Below are positions 11,081 through 22,546 of a stretch of 64,000 nt of DNA, piece by piece. The DNA comes from Platanthera guangdongensis. Taxonomy: Eukaryota; Streptophyta; Magnoliopsida; Asparagales; Orchidaceae. The DNA lies in assembly GCA_039583875.1 (NCBI GenBank), contig CM077153.1:67650482-67714481 (forward strand). Direction: 5' to 3'. The stretch's first letter is position 1. The number at the start of each line of letters is the position of its first letter. Below the pieces are notes generated by a model. That model made no database searches, was not told where the DNA came from, and was given only the letters and a program-made list of their open reading frames with translations. The position numbers and the translations under genes were made by a program.

Positions 11081-11156
11081 GTATGGTTTAAATTTATAGC
11101 AAGTCAAATTGTTTTATACTTGTTATGTGCGTGTTACCTTACCACTGCTTGTTTAG
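11081..11156 (+). other. Probable spliceosomal intron at the gag-protease junction of A
   Basis: It starts GTATGG, ends in the T-rich TTGTTTAG, and is 76 nt long. Gag is in frame 1 and every pol piece is in frame 2; removing 76 bases joins them exactly. The intron interrupts a codon after its first base, the same phase as in C and D. The last exon base is T where C and D have G, which weakens the donor. The retained intron carries an in-frame TAA. Confidence 0.72.
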
Positions 11157-14100
11157 GATTTGTTTTGATTTGTGAGAATCTGACAAGAGCACTCTTTGAT
11201 ACAGGAGCTTCACACTCCTTCTTGTCTGAAGGATTCATATCGTGCATCAGAGTACCTTCTTCGATGGAGAAGGACAAGTTGGATGTGTTGTTACCGAATT
11301 AGTGTTCTATGCACGCGGATAAAATTTGCGGCGTTAAGATTCGTATTGGGAATCAAGAGTTCGATCTGCAAGAGTCATTACTACTGCTGGTGGAGTTCGA
11401 CATTATATTTGGCATGGACTAGCTCTCGGCGCAGCAAGCCTATATTGATTGCGGTCGCAAGGAAGTCAAGTTGGGTGTACGTCGTGAGACGACTTTTACG
11501 GGCTTGAAAGGGTCGAGTAAGACATTGATGTCTGCCCTTCAAGTGGTGAAGGCGGTTCGTGCTGGAGCAGAGCTGTTCTTTACGGTAGTGGAGGTTGCAA
11601 AGCCAAAGCCTACGTTGGATAGTATTTCAGTGGTATCGGAGTACCCTGATGTGTTCCCTAGTGATCTTCCTGGAGCCCCGCCGCAGCAGGAGATAGATTT
11701 CACGATTGAGCTAGTGCCAGTTGCGAAGGCTGTGTAACGATCTCCATATCGCCTAGCGCCTAAGGAAATGACGGAGCTGAAGGTGCAACTTCAAGAGTTG
11801 TTGGAGCAAGGATATGTGCGTCCAAGTTCTTCGCCTTGGAGCGCACCGGTCCTCTTTGTTAAGAAGAAGGATGCAAGCTTGAGGCTATGTATCGATTATC
11901 GAGAGCTAAACAAGCTAACAGAAAAGAACAAGTACCCGATCCCAAGGATTGATGATCTCTTTGATCAGTTAGTCGGGTCGACGGTGTACTCAAAGTTGGA
12001 CCTCAAGTCCGGTTATTATTAGCTGAGAATAAGGGAGAGTGATATCCCTAAGATAGCATTCAGTACGAGATATGAGCATTACGAGTTTACAGACATTCCG
12101 TTTGGGCTGACCAATGCGTCGTCGGTATTCATGGATTTGATGAACAGGACTTTCAGGGAGTACTTGGAACATTTTGTGATCGTCTTCATCGACGACATTT
12201 TGGTGTACTCACAGAGTGAGGAAGATCACTTCGGGCATCTTCACTTGGTATTGGAGACGCTGAGGAGGAATCAGTTGTACGCCAAGTTCTCTAAATATGA
12301 GTTTTGGTTGTCCTCAGTTGCAATCCTTGGTCACATAGTGAGTGGAGAGGGTATTGCAGTGGATCCAACAAAGATTGTTGCGATACAAGAGTGGCCTGTG
12401 CTTGCTACGGTAGCGGAAGTCCGGAGTTTTCAGGGGCTTGCCGGCTATTACAGGCGCTTCGTGGAGAACTTCTCGCAGATAGCGTTACCTATCATTACTT
12501 TGACGAGGAAGGAGCAGAAGTTCGTTTGGACGCCGGAGTGCGCACATGCTTTTGAGGAGTTGAAGTGTCGGTTGACCACGACGCCTGTGCTGAGTTCGCC
12601 GAGTGGGACTGAAGGCTTTGAGATTTATAGCGATGCTTAGGGCAGTGGTTTGGGTTGCGTGCTACTACAGCATGGAAGCTTTATAGCGTATGGCTCGAGA
12701 CAACTGAAAGTGCACGAGAGGAATTATCCGGTCCATGACTTGGAGTTAGCGGCCGTGATTTTTACCTTGAAGCTGTGGAGACATTATTTATACGGTGTGA
12801 AGATTGATATCTACACCGATCACAAGTGCCTGAAATATTTGCTGGATCAGAAAGATCTGAACATGCAGAAGCGTAGGTGGATGGAGTTCCTAGGGGACTA
12901 TACATTCAAGATCCACTACGTGCCTGGTAAAGGCAATGCGGTTGCGGACGCATTGAGTGGTCGGGCCCCAGCTCAAGCCAATTGGCTGTCGCTCCATGAC
13001 GAGCGGTTGGTTCAGGAGTTGGAGGCGTTGGAGATCTATTGCGTGGATAAGCAGTCAAGTGCTGAAGCATTGTTGAATTGGACTGAAGTCCAGTATGACC
13101 TGGCTGATCGGATTCGGCAGGCTTTGTATTTGGATGGCCACATGAAGCAGATCATGGTTGAAGCTCTGGATGGGTCAAATTCCCAATTCGTTGTTGAGAA
13201 TGGATTGCTTTGGAAGGACGATCATCTGTGCGTCCCAAACGTGGGCAATTTGCGGGTGGAATTGTTGTACGAGGCGCATCATACCAAGTACTCAATTCAC
13301 CCGGGGAGCACGAAGATGTACCGCGATGTTAAGAAATTGTTCTGGTGGCCAGGACTGAAAAAGGATGTGGCGCTCTACGTAGCGAAGTGTCAAACTTGCG
13401 CCTTGGTGAAAGCGGAGTGCCAAAAGCCGGGAGGATTCTTTAAATCCTTGCCTATTCCGGAGTGGAAGTTCGACGACATTACTATGGACTTTGTGCACGG
13501 GTTGACAAGGTCGCAAAAGGGGAACGACGCCATTTGGGTGGTCGTAGATCGTCTAACAAAGGTGTCGCACTTCATTCCACATAGGAAGGATGATCCGGTT
13601 GAGAAATTGGCAAAGTTGTATGTGGATAATATTGTGCGGCTTCATGGTGTGCCCCGCAGCATCGTGAGTGACCGAGATGGGTGGTTCACGTCCCATGATT
13701 GGAGGCTGGTGCAGTAGATGTTGGGGACAAAGCTGAGTTTTTGCACAGCCTTTCATCCACAAATGGATGGGCAGACCGAGAGGGTCAATAGGACGATGGA
13801 AGACATGCTTCACATGTGCGTCCTGGATTTCGGAAAACAGTGGTAATACCACATATACTTGGTGGAGTTCGCATACAACAATAGCTACCAGGCAAGTATA
13901 CAAATTGTGCCCTTCGAGGCCCTTTATGGTAGAAGATGTCGCACGCCGTTGTCTTGGTTGGAAACGGGCGAGTCAAAATTATACAAGCGACAAGAGGTGG
14001 AGGATGCTACTTCTTTGGTAAGAACCATTCGTGAGTGGTTGCTTTTCGCTCATTTTCTCCAGGCTAATTACTATAATGCCAAGCACAGGAACGTGGAGTT

Positions 14101-14536
14101 CGCTATTGGCGATTGGGTGTACTTGAAGATCAAGCAGTTCAAGGGTGTCTCGCGTGTGCGGCGCTTGAAGAAGCTAAGCCCGAGGTACCTTGGGCCGTTT
14201 GAGGTTCTGGAGCAGATTGGTGAAGCAGCGTACCGGTTGAAGCTATCAGTGGAGTTTAGTGGCCTACATGATGTATTCCATATATCGGTGCTACGGAAGG
14301 CAGTGTAAGAGCCTACGCAAGTGATCGCGGTCGATCAGGTGCCAGTCGATAGTGGATTGATGACGAAGGTCAAGCCCGTATGCATTGAGGACTCGGAAGT
14401 CAAGCGGCTACGCAATAAAGAGATCAGGATGGTCAAGGTCCGTTGGGACAATTGCGGTCGGGAGGAGCTCTCTTGTGAGCGAGAGCAGGCTATGCTTGAG
14501 GAGTACCCGGAGTTATTTTGCTCAGGTACCGTTTAA
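11157..14536 (+). pseudogene. pol: pol of gypsy A: protease, RT, RNase H, integrase
   Basis: The order is protease ([11 protein letters not shown]), reverse transcriptase ([38 protein letters not shown] near 12184), RNase H (YTDHKCLKYLL), integrase zinc part (EAHHTKYSIHPGSTKMY, CQTC) and core (MDFVHGLTRSQKG, IVSDRDG, VEFAYNNSYQASI). The C-terminal tail RNKEIRMVKVRWDNCGREE with EEYPELF resembles the reduced chromodomain of Del/Tekay chromoviruses. The whole of pol stays in one frame, with at least eight substitution stops: 11300-11302, about 11420, 11735-11737, 12020-12022, 12638-12640, 13715-13717, about 13845 and 14306-14308. The catalytic RT pair DD is kept. It is dead by point mutation only. 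Integration and cDNA synthesis are the family roles. Confidence 0.92.
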
Positions 14537-14562
14537 GTTTTATGCTTATCTTTCCTTTATGT

Positions 14563-14599
14563 AATTTCGCGGACAAAATTCTTTTAAGAGGGAGAGAGT
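14563..14599 (+). other. Polypurine tract of A with preceding short hairpin
   Basis: AAGAGGGAGAGAGT (14586-14599) sits right before the 3' LTR start. Just upstream, AATTT and AAATT (14563-14567 and 14576-14580) flank CGCGGACA, the counterpart of clearer hairpins before the tracts of D, C and E. Confidence 0.8.
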
Positions 14600-16097
14600 T
14601 GTAACGCCCCGAAACTCAAAAGAGCGATGGGAGGCATTCTGGGCCAAATTTAGAATTTGGCAGGGGGCACGCGGCCTGGGACACGGGCATGTCCCAGGGC
14701 GTGTCGTGTTTGGGTCGACGATTTGTCCGAGAGGTCGACGAATTCTGGAGTCGATGATCGTCGAGCAGCGAACACAGCCTGAGACACAGGCGTGTCTCAG
14801 GGCGTGTCGAGCTCGTGTCGACGATCTGCCAGGGAAGTCGATGATTTTCGCTCGACAATATATTGAGAGAGGGAACACGGCCTAGGATACGGGCGTGTCC
14901 AAGGCCGTGTCGGGTAGTCGACAAACTGCGCTCGACGAAATGTCGAGACTATGAACACGGCCTGGAGCCCAGGCGTGTTTGGGTATGACACGGGCGTGTC
15001 AAATAGGACACAGGCGTGTCCAAGACCCGTGTGAGTCTCGGGTTGGTGTTGGTCCTGTGTTGATGGAGGAACACGCCCGGGAACACGGGCGTGTACTGGA
15101 TGACACGGGCATGTCAGGTCGAACACGGGCGTGTCGGGTGCCCGTGTGTTTTTCGAGACGCGTCGATTTTGACGGCGAATGAGGAGACACGGCCCTGGAC
15201 ACGGGCGTGTCGCAGGCTGTGTTCGGCCCAGGTTTTGCTTTTAAGCTACGAAGCGTGGTCGTTCGTTTCCTTATTTTGGGATCCGACGGCTAGGGTTTAT
15301 TCCTACTGGGATATACCCGGTATTAGGCCTTTGAAACCCTCATTTTACTTCAGTGGTTCTCTTTCTAAGTCTAGAGAGAGGGGAGAGCAAAGGAGGAAAA
15401 AGAAGCCTAGATCCGGTCACCGACGGAGCTTCAGAGCCCCAAATCGCGAACCGACTTCGGATCTACGGAGGCAAGGAGAGTGCGGTGCTTTTCATCCGCG
15501 TACATTTTCATGGCACCAAGGAAAAATGCTAGGATAACGATTCTCTACTTGAGCATGTGAAGCTCTTCTTGTTCCCTTGCATAAGAAGCCCGCTCTCGCG
15601 AGTTTGTGGTGAGTTGAGGCATTCCTTCGGGTAGACATGAATATTCCCCATTGTGTACATGTAGAGTCCATAATCGAGAACGGATATAGGCATGATGTGT
15701 GAAGCCTACCCGGACAAGTTGGTCTGGATCGGTGATGTTGCATTGCATGAATCGCCGGAGAAGGCTCCGCACGAATGTTTGTTTTTTGGGTTTTCTATGC
15801 GGTAGATTGCAACAGGGAGCCTTGGGGATTAACTCCAAGGTGCACCCGAAAAACTAGGTAGATGCGTGATTCTGCCAACATGGTGGCCTCAGAGCGAACC
15901 TGAACATAACTGGGTTATGTGATATGTGTAGGAGATATGGGACTCGGGGAAGCTTGACCCGCGCAGATGACTTAATTGATGTTGTGTTGTGAGCAACATG
16001 TCAGGAGGAACTGTACCCGATCTATGTGGTTCGGTTAGAGAGACCTAAGGTACGTGGTACTCACCGTTGGCATAGATGGAGTGTCTTAGGCAGTGGC
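14600..16097 (+). repeat. 3' LTR of gypsy A, first part
   Basis: TGTAACGCCCCGAAACTC starts the LTR. It follows 7556 onward closely, including the palindrome array and GGATATACCCGG near 15308. It breaks at GTGGC (16093-16097), the target duplicated by G, and goes on at 24075. Confidence 0.92.
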
Positions 16098-17621
16098 TGA
16101 TGCGTGTAATACGGCAAGCGCACCGGTCGCACAAGTAATAAAGTTTTGGGAGTAAATCCCCAAGTGTCGGTCTCTTGAGGAATGCAATTAGCGTAGAACG
16201 GCAACAGTAATGAGAATATCATTATGAGAGTTAAAAATAGAACAAAAAGAAAATAGCGGACTCGGGAGATTGTGGATGTTTGATCTACTGAACTAGTAAA
16301 AGCTATGCAGGTCGACGGCACCGCTTCGCAAGGTGAAATGGGTTTGTCGGCCGCTATGCCGAACTTCAGTTGGGCGAGTGGAAGGGAAACTAATGGATTG
16401 CAACGTTCTTGTGTGGATTGCAATCGGACAAGGCACAGGAATGAAGTGGATGTGGGGTGAGTGAGGCGCATTCACAGACAGAACTCACAAGCATAAGAAG
16501 AAACTAACATTCCATTAACTAGAAAGTAAACTTGATATTCAGGGATGGAAATGTTCATTACACTGCTCAAAACAGTCATAACACAGAGGAAGGGGAAGAG
16601 GAGTAAACCAAAAGATAATGAAGATCCACCGCGGGTCGTGGCCGGAGTAGCGAGTTGTCAATCCGCTTCTGGGCTCAGTCCAAGGAGGCTTCCGGTACCA
16701 ACGATCTGTCACCTCGAAGGCCTTTAAGTCCGTTCTCTAGGTTATCTACTTCACCAACTCTGCATGAAAGCTTGGAGTTGAAGTCATCAATGGCCGAGGG
16801 CTTCGCCGGAGTGTTGGAAAGCTTCAGAGTAAGTGGAAATGGCTTCCCGACGAAGGTGGAAGTGATGGAGCAGCTGGAGAGGTGAAAAGGCGATTCCCGC
16901 GCACTCTCCGATCGCAGCAAATGACAGGCGTTGACCTAAAATGCGGAGCAAGGCCTTTTATACGGAGACAGCAGAAGCAGTGCGCACGCTCAGTGGCGCA
17001 CGACCAGTGGTCGTGCGCACTGTAGGTCAATGATCGTGCGGCTTTTCCAAATAAACCTTCAACCTGGACAAGAAGCATCAGCATATACGCGCACGAGCAG
17101 TGGCACACGACCAGTGGTCGTGCGCACTATGGCCAGTGCTCGTGCGATTACCGAGACAGGGTTATGAAAAAGGGGGTGTAATGCGCACGAACAGTGGCGC
17201 ACGACCAGTGGTCGTGCGCAGGAAGTCCAGTGGTCGTGCGCTTACCCCAGGCTGATTCAATAGAAAACGTAGAGTAGTGCACACGATCGGGGGCGCACGA
17301 CCAGTGGTCGTGCGCATTAGATCCCCTGATCGTGCGCAGTATTCCTGTTTCACAATCATCCCGGAACACGCACACGACCCCTGTACCAGCAGAAGGGGCA
17401 GAAAGGCCACCAGAACGTGCACACCACATCCCCGAGATAGGGCTAGAGAATAACACAAAAAATGGAAACACAGAAAGCACACAGAAGCGGGTCTACAGTG
17501 CACTTACTCGTGAAATAGGTACATAAACACAAATAAGCAATAAAGGCTCTCAAGTGTAGTGCTAAGATGATAAAACTAGCCCAGATGAGTCCAAAAATCA
17601 GTGTAAAATGTGGACTCATCA
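16098..17621 (-). repeat. 3' LTR of G (left copy)
   Basis: Read on the minus strand it runs from TGATGAGTCC (17621) to GCATCA (16098). U3 (about 17340-16985) holds at least five palindromes with arms GCGCACGACCA and TGGTCGTGCGC around one central base, plus half-sites. TATAAAAGG on the minus strand (16954-16962) follows. Open frames across this stretch are products of the palindromes. Confidence 0.92.
16954..16962 (-). promoter_or_regulatory. TATA box of the left G LTR
   Basis: TATAAAAGG on the minus strand follows the palindrome array by about 25 bases. The copy in the other LTR is at 23402-23410. Confidence 0.7.
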
Positions 17622-17623
17622 CA

Positions 17624-17635
17624 CCCCCAGACTTA
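17624..17635 (-). other. Polypurine tract of G
   Basis: On the minus strand TAAGTCTGGGGG, then TG, precedes the LTR start TGATGAG. The same 12-mer occurs twice more inside the element, at 18128-18139 and 19057-19068. Confidence 0.75.
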
Positions 17636-19646
17636 ACCATTTGCACGTCTCGAGCAAATCATCACTCCATGGACTCGAAGATAGCTAACTGGCTCAACAA
17701 TTTCAGAAAGAAGTAAGACGAGAAATCAAATATATCATGAGTATAGAAGATATAATAGAAAAACTTTTTAATTATACAACGTAGTTTAAACTATTCGACA
17801 GACGTAAATAGATATTGTAATTGATCAAAATTAGAATTCTGGAAAATCGTGCGATCATGTGCAGGAAGAAAGTAGGCAGGCCACTAAGGTGAGCATTGCC
17901 AAAGTTCGGGACTCAGGATCACCTCCAAAGGAATCCACCAATGTCGGGGACCATACGCTTGCACGTTCACACTCTCTCCACGACACGGGTTAGACTCAAG
18001 CGTGAATCAGTAGGACTTGTAGGAGGAAATGGGGCTTAGGCAGCGGCTTGGTGGTCAAAGATAAACATGAAGGCTCTATGCAACCAAAGCGAGCGAAAAC
18101 AACCCGAACCAAAACAACCACTTAACGCCCCCAGACTTAGCTTGAAATCCGGGTGTGAACACGGCTGAACCCGACCAAATTCAATAAAGAGGATGGGGAT
18201 CGAAATCTCAAAGCAATTCTTTCACATAAATATTTGTTTTTTCGATTGCGCGAATCAGCTTTTTATTTTCATAAATTGTTGTTTTCTTTTCTGCGCTAGC
18301 AATCCCCAAAACGAAGCAATCAAAACGGGAATAAAATCAGCACCCCCAAAAACAATGTCCACTAATCACAACCTCGGTAAAACAGGAATTACAAATCAGC
18401 TCAAGCATTTGATTGCGAAGGTGGGTTTAGCTTCAGGCCTTGGTGAAAGTGAGTGGAGCTGGATCAAAGGAAGGGTAGGCACAAATTTGGCATGCAATGG
18501 TTAACAGGTAGGAAGGGCTAAACAAGGCTCAAACTAGCCAAAAAGAAGGCCTACGTCATGCTCATGCTTAACTAACCGTGCACCAATGCTTCGAGAGTAG
18601 CTTAGGGCAAGTGCTTAGCCACCGAGAAAGATGATCCTTCCCCCCGACTCGAGCAATACGAGTCTAGTGGCAGCTACACACATTCCTACACTATCGTTTG
18701 ATTATCCTAGATTCATATTTTGAGCAGTACAAACAATATTGACGTGAGCAGAAAAGAATAATTCTACGAGCATAAAGAAAAATTAGTTCTATCCTAACTC
18801 TCCACAAACCATGAGTATTCGATTAGGAGCACTGCATGAGTTTCGAATGACTCAATCCTGAAATCCTAAGCCAGTACCACTATTTTAAAGTGTACACAAA
18901 AGCAATAAATTTAACTCGGGTTGTGCGCGTGGGTAAGAGCGCACTCGTGTGGGTGATTCAGTGTGTGCAACCAAAAAAAAAACAAGAAAGAAGTAAATAA
19001 GAAACTGGAATGCAACAGAAGGTGCGGTGTAGTGACCACAGGCAGACTACCCCCCCCCCCCAGACTTAAAGTTGACAACGAATAAAAATAAACATTCCAA
19101 AGAGGAGAAATAGCTAGGGTAGGAAGTTACCTATGCTCAAAATTGAGCATACCAGTCGGGAAATGAGATGTCCAAGTGCGGCCAAGTTGCCGCGTCTCTA
19201 ATATTCCTGCACCTGCGATTAAAGGAGGCAAGCCAAACAAAATCTGGACACATATATATATATATATATGAAGAAATAAACAGAACTCAAAACACAGCAT
19301 AGGACCGAACGGTCCAACTTGGGTTGTCTCCCGAAAGCCCTTTTGTTTACCGTCCTTAAGGTGGACCAAATACCTGTATTAGCAGTTCAAATAGAGAGTT
19401 AGATACATAAAAAAAAAGAAAAGACAACAGTCGGCTCCCAGATGGGCGCTCACAAAAATATAGTAGCTGTCTTGCTCAGAAAATAAAAACAAAAGAAAAG
19501 AAACAGAAGGCGTGGTAGACTAGCTCTGTGGTGAGTTCCACTCACTCCCCCTCACTATCACTGTCGTGAATCTCGATGGGCGACGGACGTGGACCAGGTG
19601 CTGATGGGGCGACACGAGTGGGCGGTGGTTGAATGTTCATCCCGCC
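17636..19646 (-). other. 3' non-coding region of G with two extra polypurine-like boxes
   Basis: About 2 kb between the second ORF and the polypurine tract. I see no supported gene. It holds two further TAAGTCTGGGGG boxes (18128-18139 and 19057-19068, the latter in a longer run of C on the plus strand) and a short TA run near 19253-19270. Such long 3' regions occur in Athila-type elements. Confidence 0.6.
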
Positions 19647-20841
19647 TCATACTGCTTGCTGATAAATAAAATCCTGCATCCAAAACTGGGAAGCTTCCAA
19701 ATCAGCAAGGCGCTCGGACAAATACGGGACTCCCCTCTCTTGAACTGAGCTGGACTGGCGGCTAGATTGCCCCTCATGCTTAATGGGCGGCCTCAGTTGT
19801 TGTTGACTCTGCTGCGGTGGCACTCCTGCACTTCGCATACCCATAGCGGAAGATTCACCCGGCTCTCCTTCATCTTCCGCTTCATCTCTACCCGCAGGCG
19901 CATCACCAGGCATGCAGACAATAAACTGCCGGCCACCTTTTATCCCTACCACACGTAGCAAATGGCAACTCACCAGGTTGGCCCTGGAGATCATGGATGG
20001 AGCAGTGACCTGCACCATCGGAGGTAGCTGGCTCCAAACTCCCAAACTTTTGGCAATGCGGGTAATGTAATAAGCACCCCCGATCGCGCCCGCGAGACCA
20101 TAAGTGGCCTCGTGGTGGAAGAAATAGGCCAGCATATACCCCAAATGGAGGGGGTACTGCTGCTGCATGCTAGATAAGGAGATCAAATCCTGCCACCCGA
20201 CCACATTCTTGCTCAGGACCCTAGCGGTGAGTGAATGACTAAGCAAATGCTGCATAAACCTAAGAGCGGGGGAGACAATTTTTTGTTGACTTGGCACGAC
20301 GGGCAACATACTCCTCGTGCCCTGCGGTCAGAGAATGCCAAGCGGACCGCGGAGTCACACCCTCTGGAAAATCAATGCACAATGCGGGGAAATTAATCTG
20401 GGATGCCTCTGCCTCGGAATAAACACCTGCATGGATGGCAAGCTCGGGCAGTGTGACCGTGAAGACATTTCCCATTATCCGAAAGGAACAAGTGGGGAGA
20501 AACTGGTTGTCCGCCGTTGTCTCCCAAGTGAATGTGGAAAGGAATTCCAATGTCAATTCCCAGAAGCCAAGCTCGTCGCACTCGAATAACTTGCTCCAAA
20601 AATCAAAAGAGTAGAGAATGAGCACGGCCTCTGCTAATGCACCGTCATCCCCAATGGAACGCAGCTCGTTCCAGTCAACAAGCCGCTGAGAGAGGAATGG
20701 CTTGTCCTTCAGGGAATTATAGCATTGAGTATGCTCTGCCTTAGCAAAAGTTCCCATTCTTCCCAAAATCTACGCAGGACTTGCTGAAGCACGACCGGAT
20801 CTCTGATAGGCCTTGACTATAGGGAGGCGTCTAGGTTCCAT
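19647..20841 (-). pseudogene. G second ORF: Athila ORF1-like protein, one stop and one frameshift
   Basis: Reading starts at ATG 20841 (MEPRRLPIV). An in-frame TAG at 20770-20772 interrupts it, and a one-base slip in a run of six A (plus-strand T run near 20280-20285) moves it to the next frame, which ends at 19647. The product would be about 398 residues. LTLEFLSTFTW, FRIMGNVFTVTLPELAIHAGVY and the later GGAYYITRIAKSLGVW recall the Arabidopsis retrotransposon ORF1 (Athila) family and related plant gag-like proteins. The C-terminus is acidic then Gln/Ser-rich. A structural role with element RNA is likely but not shown. The palindrome copy about 180 bases upstream is noted separately. Confidence 0.72.
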
Positions 20842-21246
20842 TACAGCAAAGTAAGGAAGGGAGAAAAGAAGTTGAGGGATCCTACCGGAGGAGAGAGAGA
20901 CGAACCACCGGGGAGGAATCGGAAGAAGATGAGCGCCGACAACGCACGCGCAGCGGACCAAGCGGGAGATTAGGGCGCACGCACAGTGGACAGCGGCTGG
21001 AAAATAAAAAGAAACCAGGCATGCACACGACCAGTGGTCGTGCGCCGTGAAATTTTTCGCACGCCTGAGTTTTCAGTCTATTTCACACTGCTGACCACTT
21101 GGTGCAACAAAGAGCTCAACACACAGCTGGGCTACCACACCCAAATAATGAAATACAAACAAAAATTTTAACAAAAGAAACACTATCCTAGATAACTGTT
21201 GGGTTTATTATCTCCCAACAGGACTTATACAAAATCTGAGCATCTC
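20842..21246 (-). promoter_or_regulatory. Inter-ORF region of G with one copy of the LTR palindrome
   Basis: A near-complete copy of the U3 palindrome (arms CACACGACCA and TGGTCGTGCG) lies at 21023-21045. On the minus strand it is followed by TTTTTATTTT and a C/T-rich stretch leading to the ATG at 20841. This could be an internal promoter for the second ORF. The evidence is only the shared word and layout. Confidence 0.4.
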
Positions 21247-22356
21247 CTAACTGATGGGCGAATGAAACTGGAAATGCTCAGGCAGAGGTTCATGGTCACG
21301 CTGCGGTAGCGGGTACCGGAACGGAGATAGAACATACGCCCCAATACCTGTATACGTATACCTATCGGAAGTTTCAGGCATGGGCATAAAGTCACTTGGG
21401 AAGCTCATCGGCTCCAACTCCATCTGCATCTGGTTACAATAAGTCCGAGGCCGCATTACATGCCCTTGTACTGATTGGACCAATTCCACAATGTGGTCCT
21501 GCATGGGAGTAGACACGAGAGCAGGGTCAAGAAATAAACTAGAAGAATAACATAAACGGACCTCGATCTTTGGGATGATCCCGGAGTCATCCCCCGTCGG
21601 CGGAATTGTGAATGCTTCCAAACAGCTGTCTACGCTAGTGCAGGAATGTTCTGAAGCTGCGTCTGCCTTGTCCATGCCTCGGGCATCCTCACATGGGATG
21701 GAGGTCACAACCTCTGCCACGGAGTCGTCCTTCTCGACTGGATCTAACAGAACGCGGGAAATGCTAATTTCCACCTGCGATTCAATCTCAACAGCACTGT
21801 CAGAAGAAGAAAGAATGCTATGCAAAGAGGAAGGTGAAGACACGAAGCTTGGTAGGACGTTGAGCGCTAGCTCTTCACAACTAAAAGAGTCTATGCAAGG
21901 TGAAGTATGCACTTCAGGAGTATAAATAGCAGTGTCGGAATGGGGATAAGCGCATGTATCGGTGCACATACCTGGGATGTCTTCCGCATAACATAGAGAT
22001 GGCAATGGTACATACCATGATACAGAAGGGGTGCTGCCCAAGGTTGAAGTGGAGACAATCCGAAAATCCGGATCGTCATCCACCGCTAGCTCAGCTAGGT
22101 ACGCGGCGCAATCCTTCAATGCATGATCCCAGCTTCGACAAAAAAGGCACTTCTTAGCTGGCTTTGGCGGTGCAACGGGTGCTGAAGCTGAATAAAAGTA
22201 GTGCGACAATGGCTCCGCAGGTCGGTAGCTAACCGGCTTATGTCGACGATATGTCGATTCATAAATTTCCTGGCTACTATACTTCTGAGGGCATCTGTCG
22301 CTAGCATGAGAGATGTCTCCACAATGACAGCAATTGATATTGAAATTGGCCCACAT
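21247..22356 (-). CDS. G first ORF: protein with two N-terminal zinc knuckles
   Basis: An open frame of 369 codons with no stop or frameshift begins about 190 bases after the primer site. Two CX2CX4HX4C knuckles are complete: C9, C12, H17, C22 and C70, C73, H78, C83. Such knuckles bind RNA in retroelement Gag proteins, where they usually lie near the C-terminus; here they are at the N-terminus. The rest (residues about 90-369) is acidic and Ser/Pro-rich, and I recognise no further domain. Being intact in an element with 2% LTR divergence suggests the protein was useful until recently, perhaps for packing RNA into another element's particles. The start at 22356 is the first ATG before the knuckles; an upstream in-frame extension cannot be excluded. 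Confidence 0.7.
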   Translation of the reverse strand: MWANFNINCCHCGDISHASDRCPQKYSSQEIYESTYRRHKPVSYRPAEPLSHYFYSASAPVAPPKPAKKCLFCRSWDHALKDCAAYLAELAVDDDPDFRIVSTSTLGSTPSVSWYVPLPSLCYAEDIPGMCTDTCAYPHSDTAIYTPEVHTSPCIDSFSCEELALNVLPSFVSSPSSLHSILSSSDSAVEIESQVEISISRVLLDPVEKDDSVAEVVTSIPCEDARGMDKADAASEHSCTSVDSCLEAFTIPPTGDDSGIIPKIEVRLCYSSSLFLDPALVSTPMQDHIVELVQSVQGHVMRPRTYCNQMQMELEPMSFPSDFMPMPETSDRYTYTGIGAYVLSPFRYPLPQRDHEPLPEHFQFHSPIS

Positions 22357-22522
22357 TGCAGTGATTTCAAATATCAGGGATACAACTACTTGGCATAGAT
22401 TCTGCGAATAAAACTAACACTTCCATCTGACAGAATAACAACACAAGAGGAAAGGGATCAAAAACAACAAAACAACTCGCATCACGAAATTCCAGTCATC
22501 TGGAGTCGCTCTACAGTTGCAT

Positions 22523-22540
22523 TCCCCGGCAACGGCGCCA
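22523..22540 (-). other. Primer binding site of G (tRNA-Asp type)
   Basis: On the minus strand TGGCGCCGTTGCCGGGGA follows the LTR end by six bases. Its complement is the 3' end of plant tRNA-Asp, the primer known for Athila-type gypsy elements. It is only the primer match, not a tRNA gene. Confidence 0.9.
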
Positions 22541-22546
22541 AAAACT

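Noticed and set aside
17148..17503. Open frames rich in HDHWSCA in the G LTR, also at 23596-23951
   Set aside because: Products of the palindrome with TGGTCGTGCGC; no start context or domain.
18193..18504. 103-codon frame on the plus strand of G
   Set aside because: Antisense to the element, in its 3' non-coding region, no domain.
22523..22540. tRNA-Asp gene fragment
   Set aside because: Only the 18-base primer match is present, next to an LTR; no cloverleaf sequence follows.
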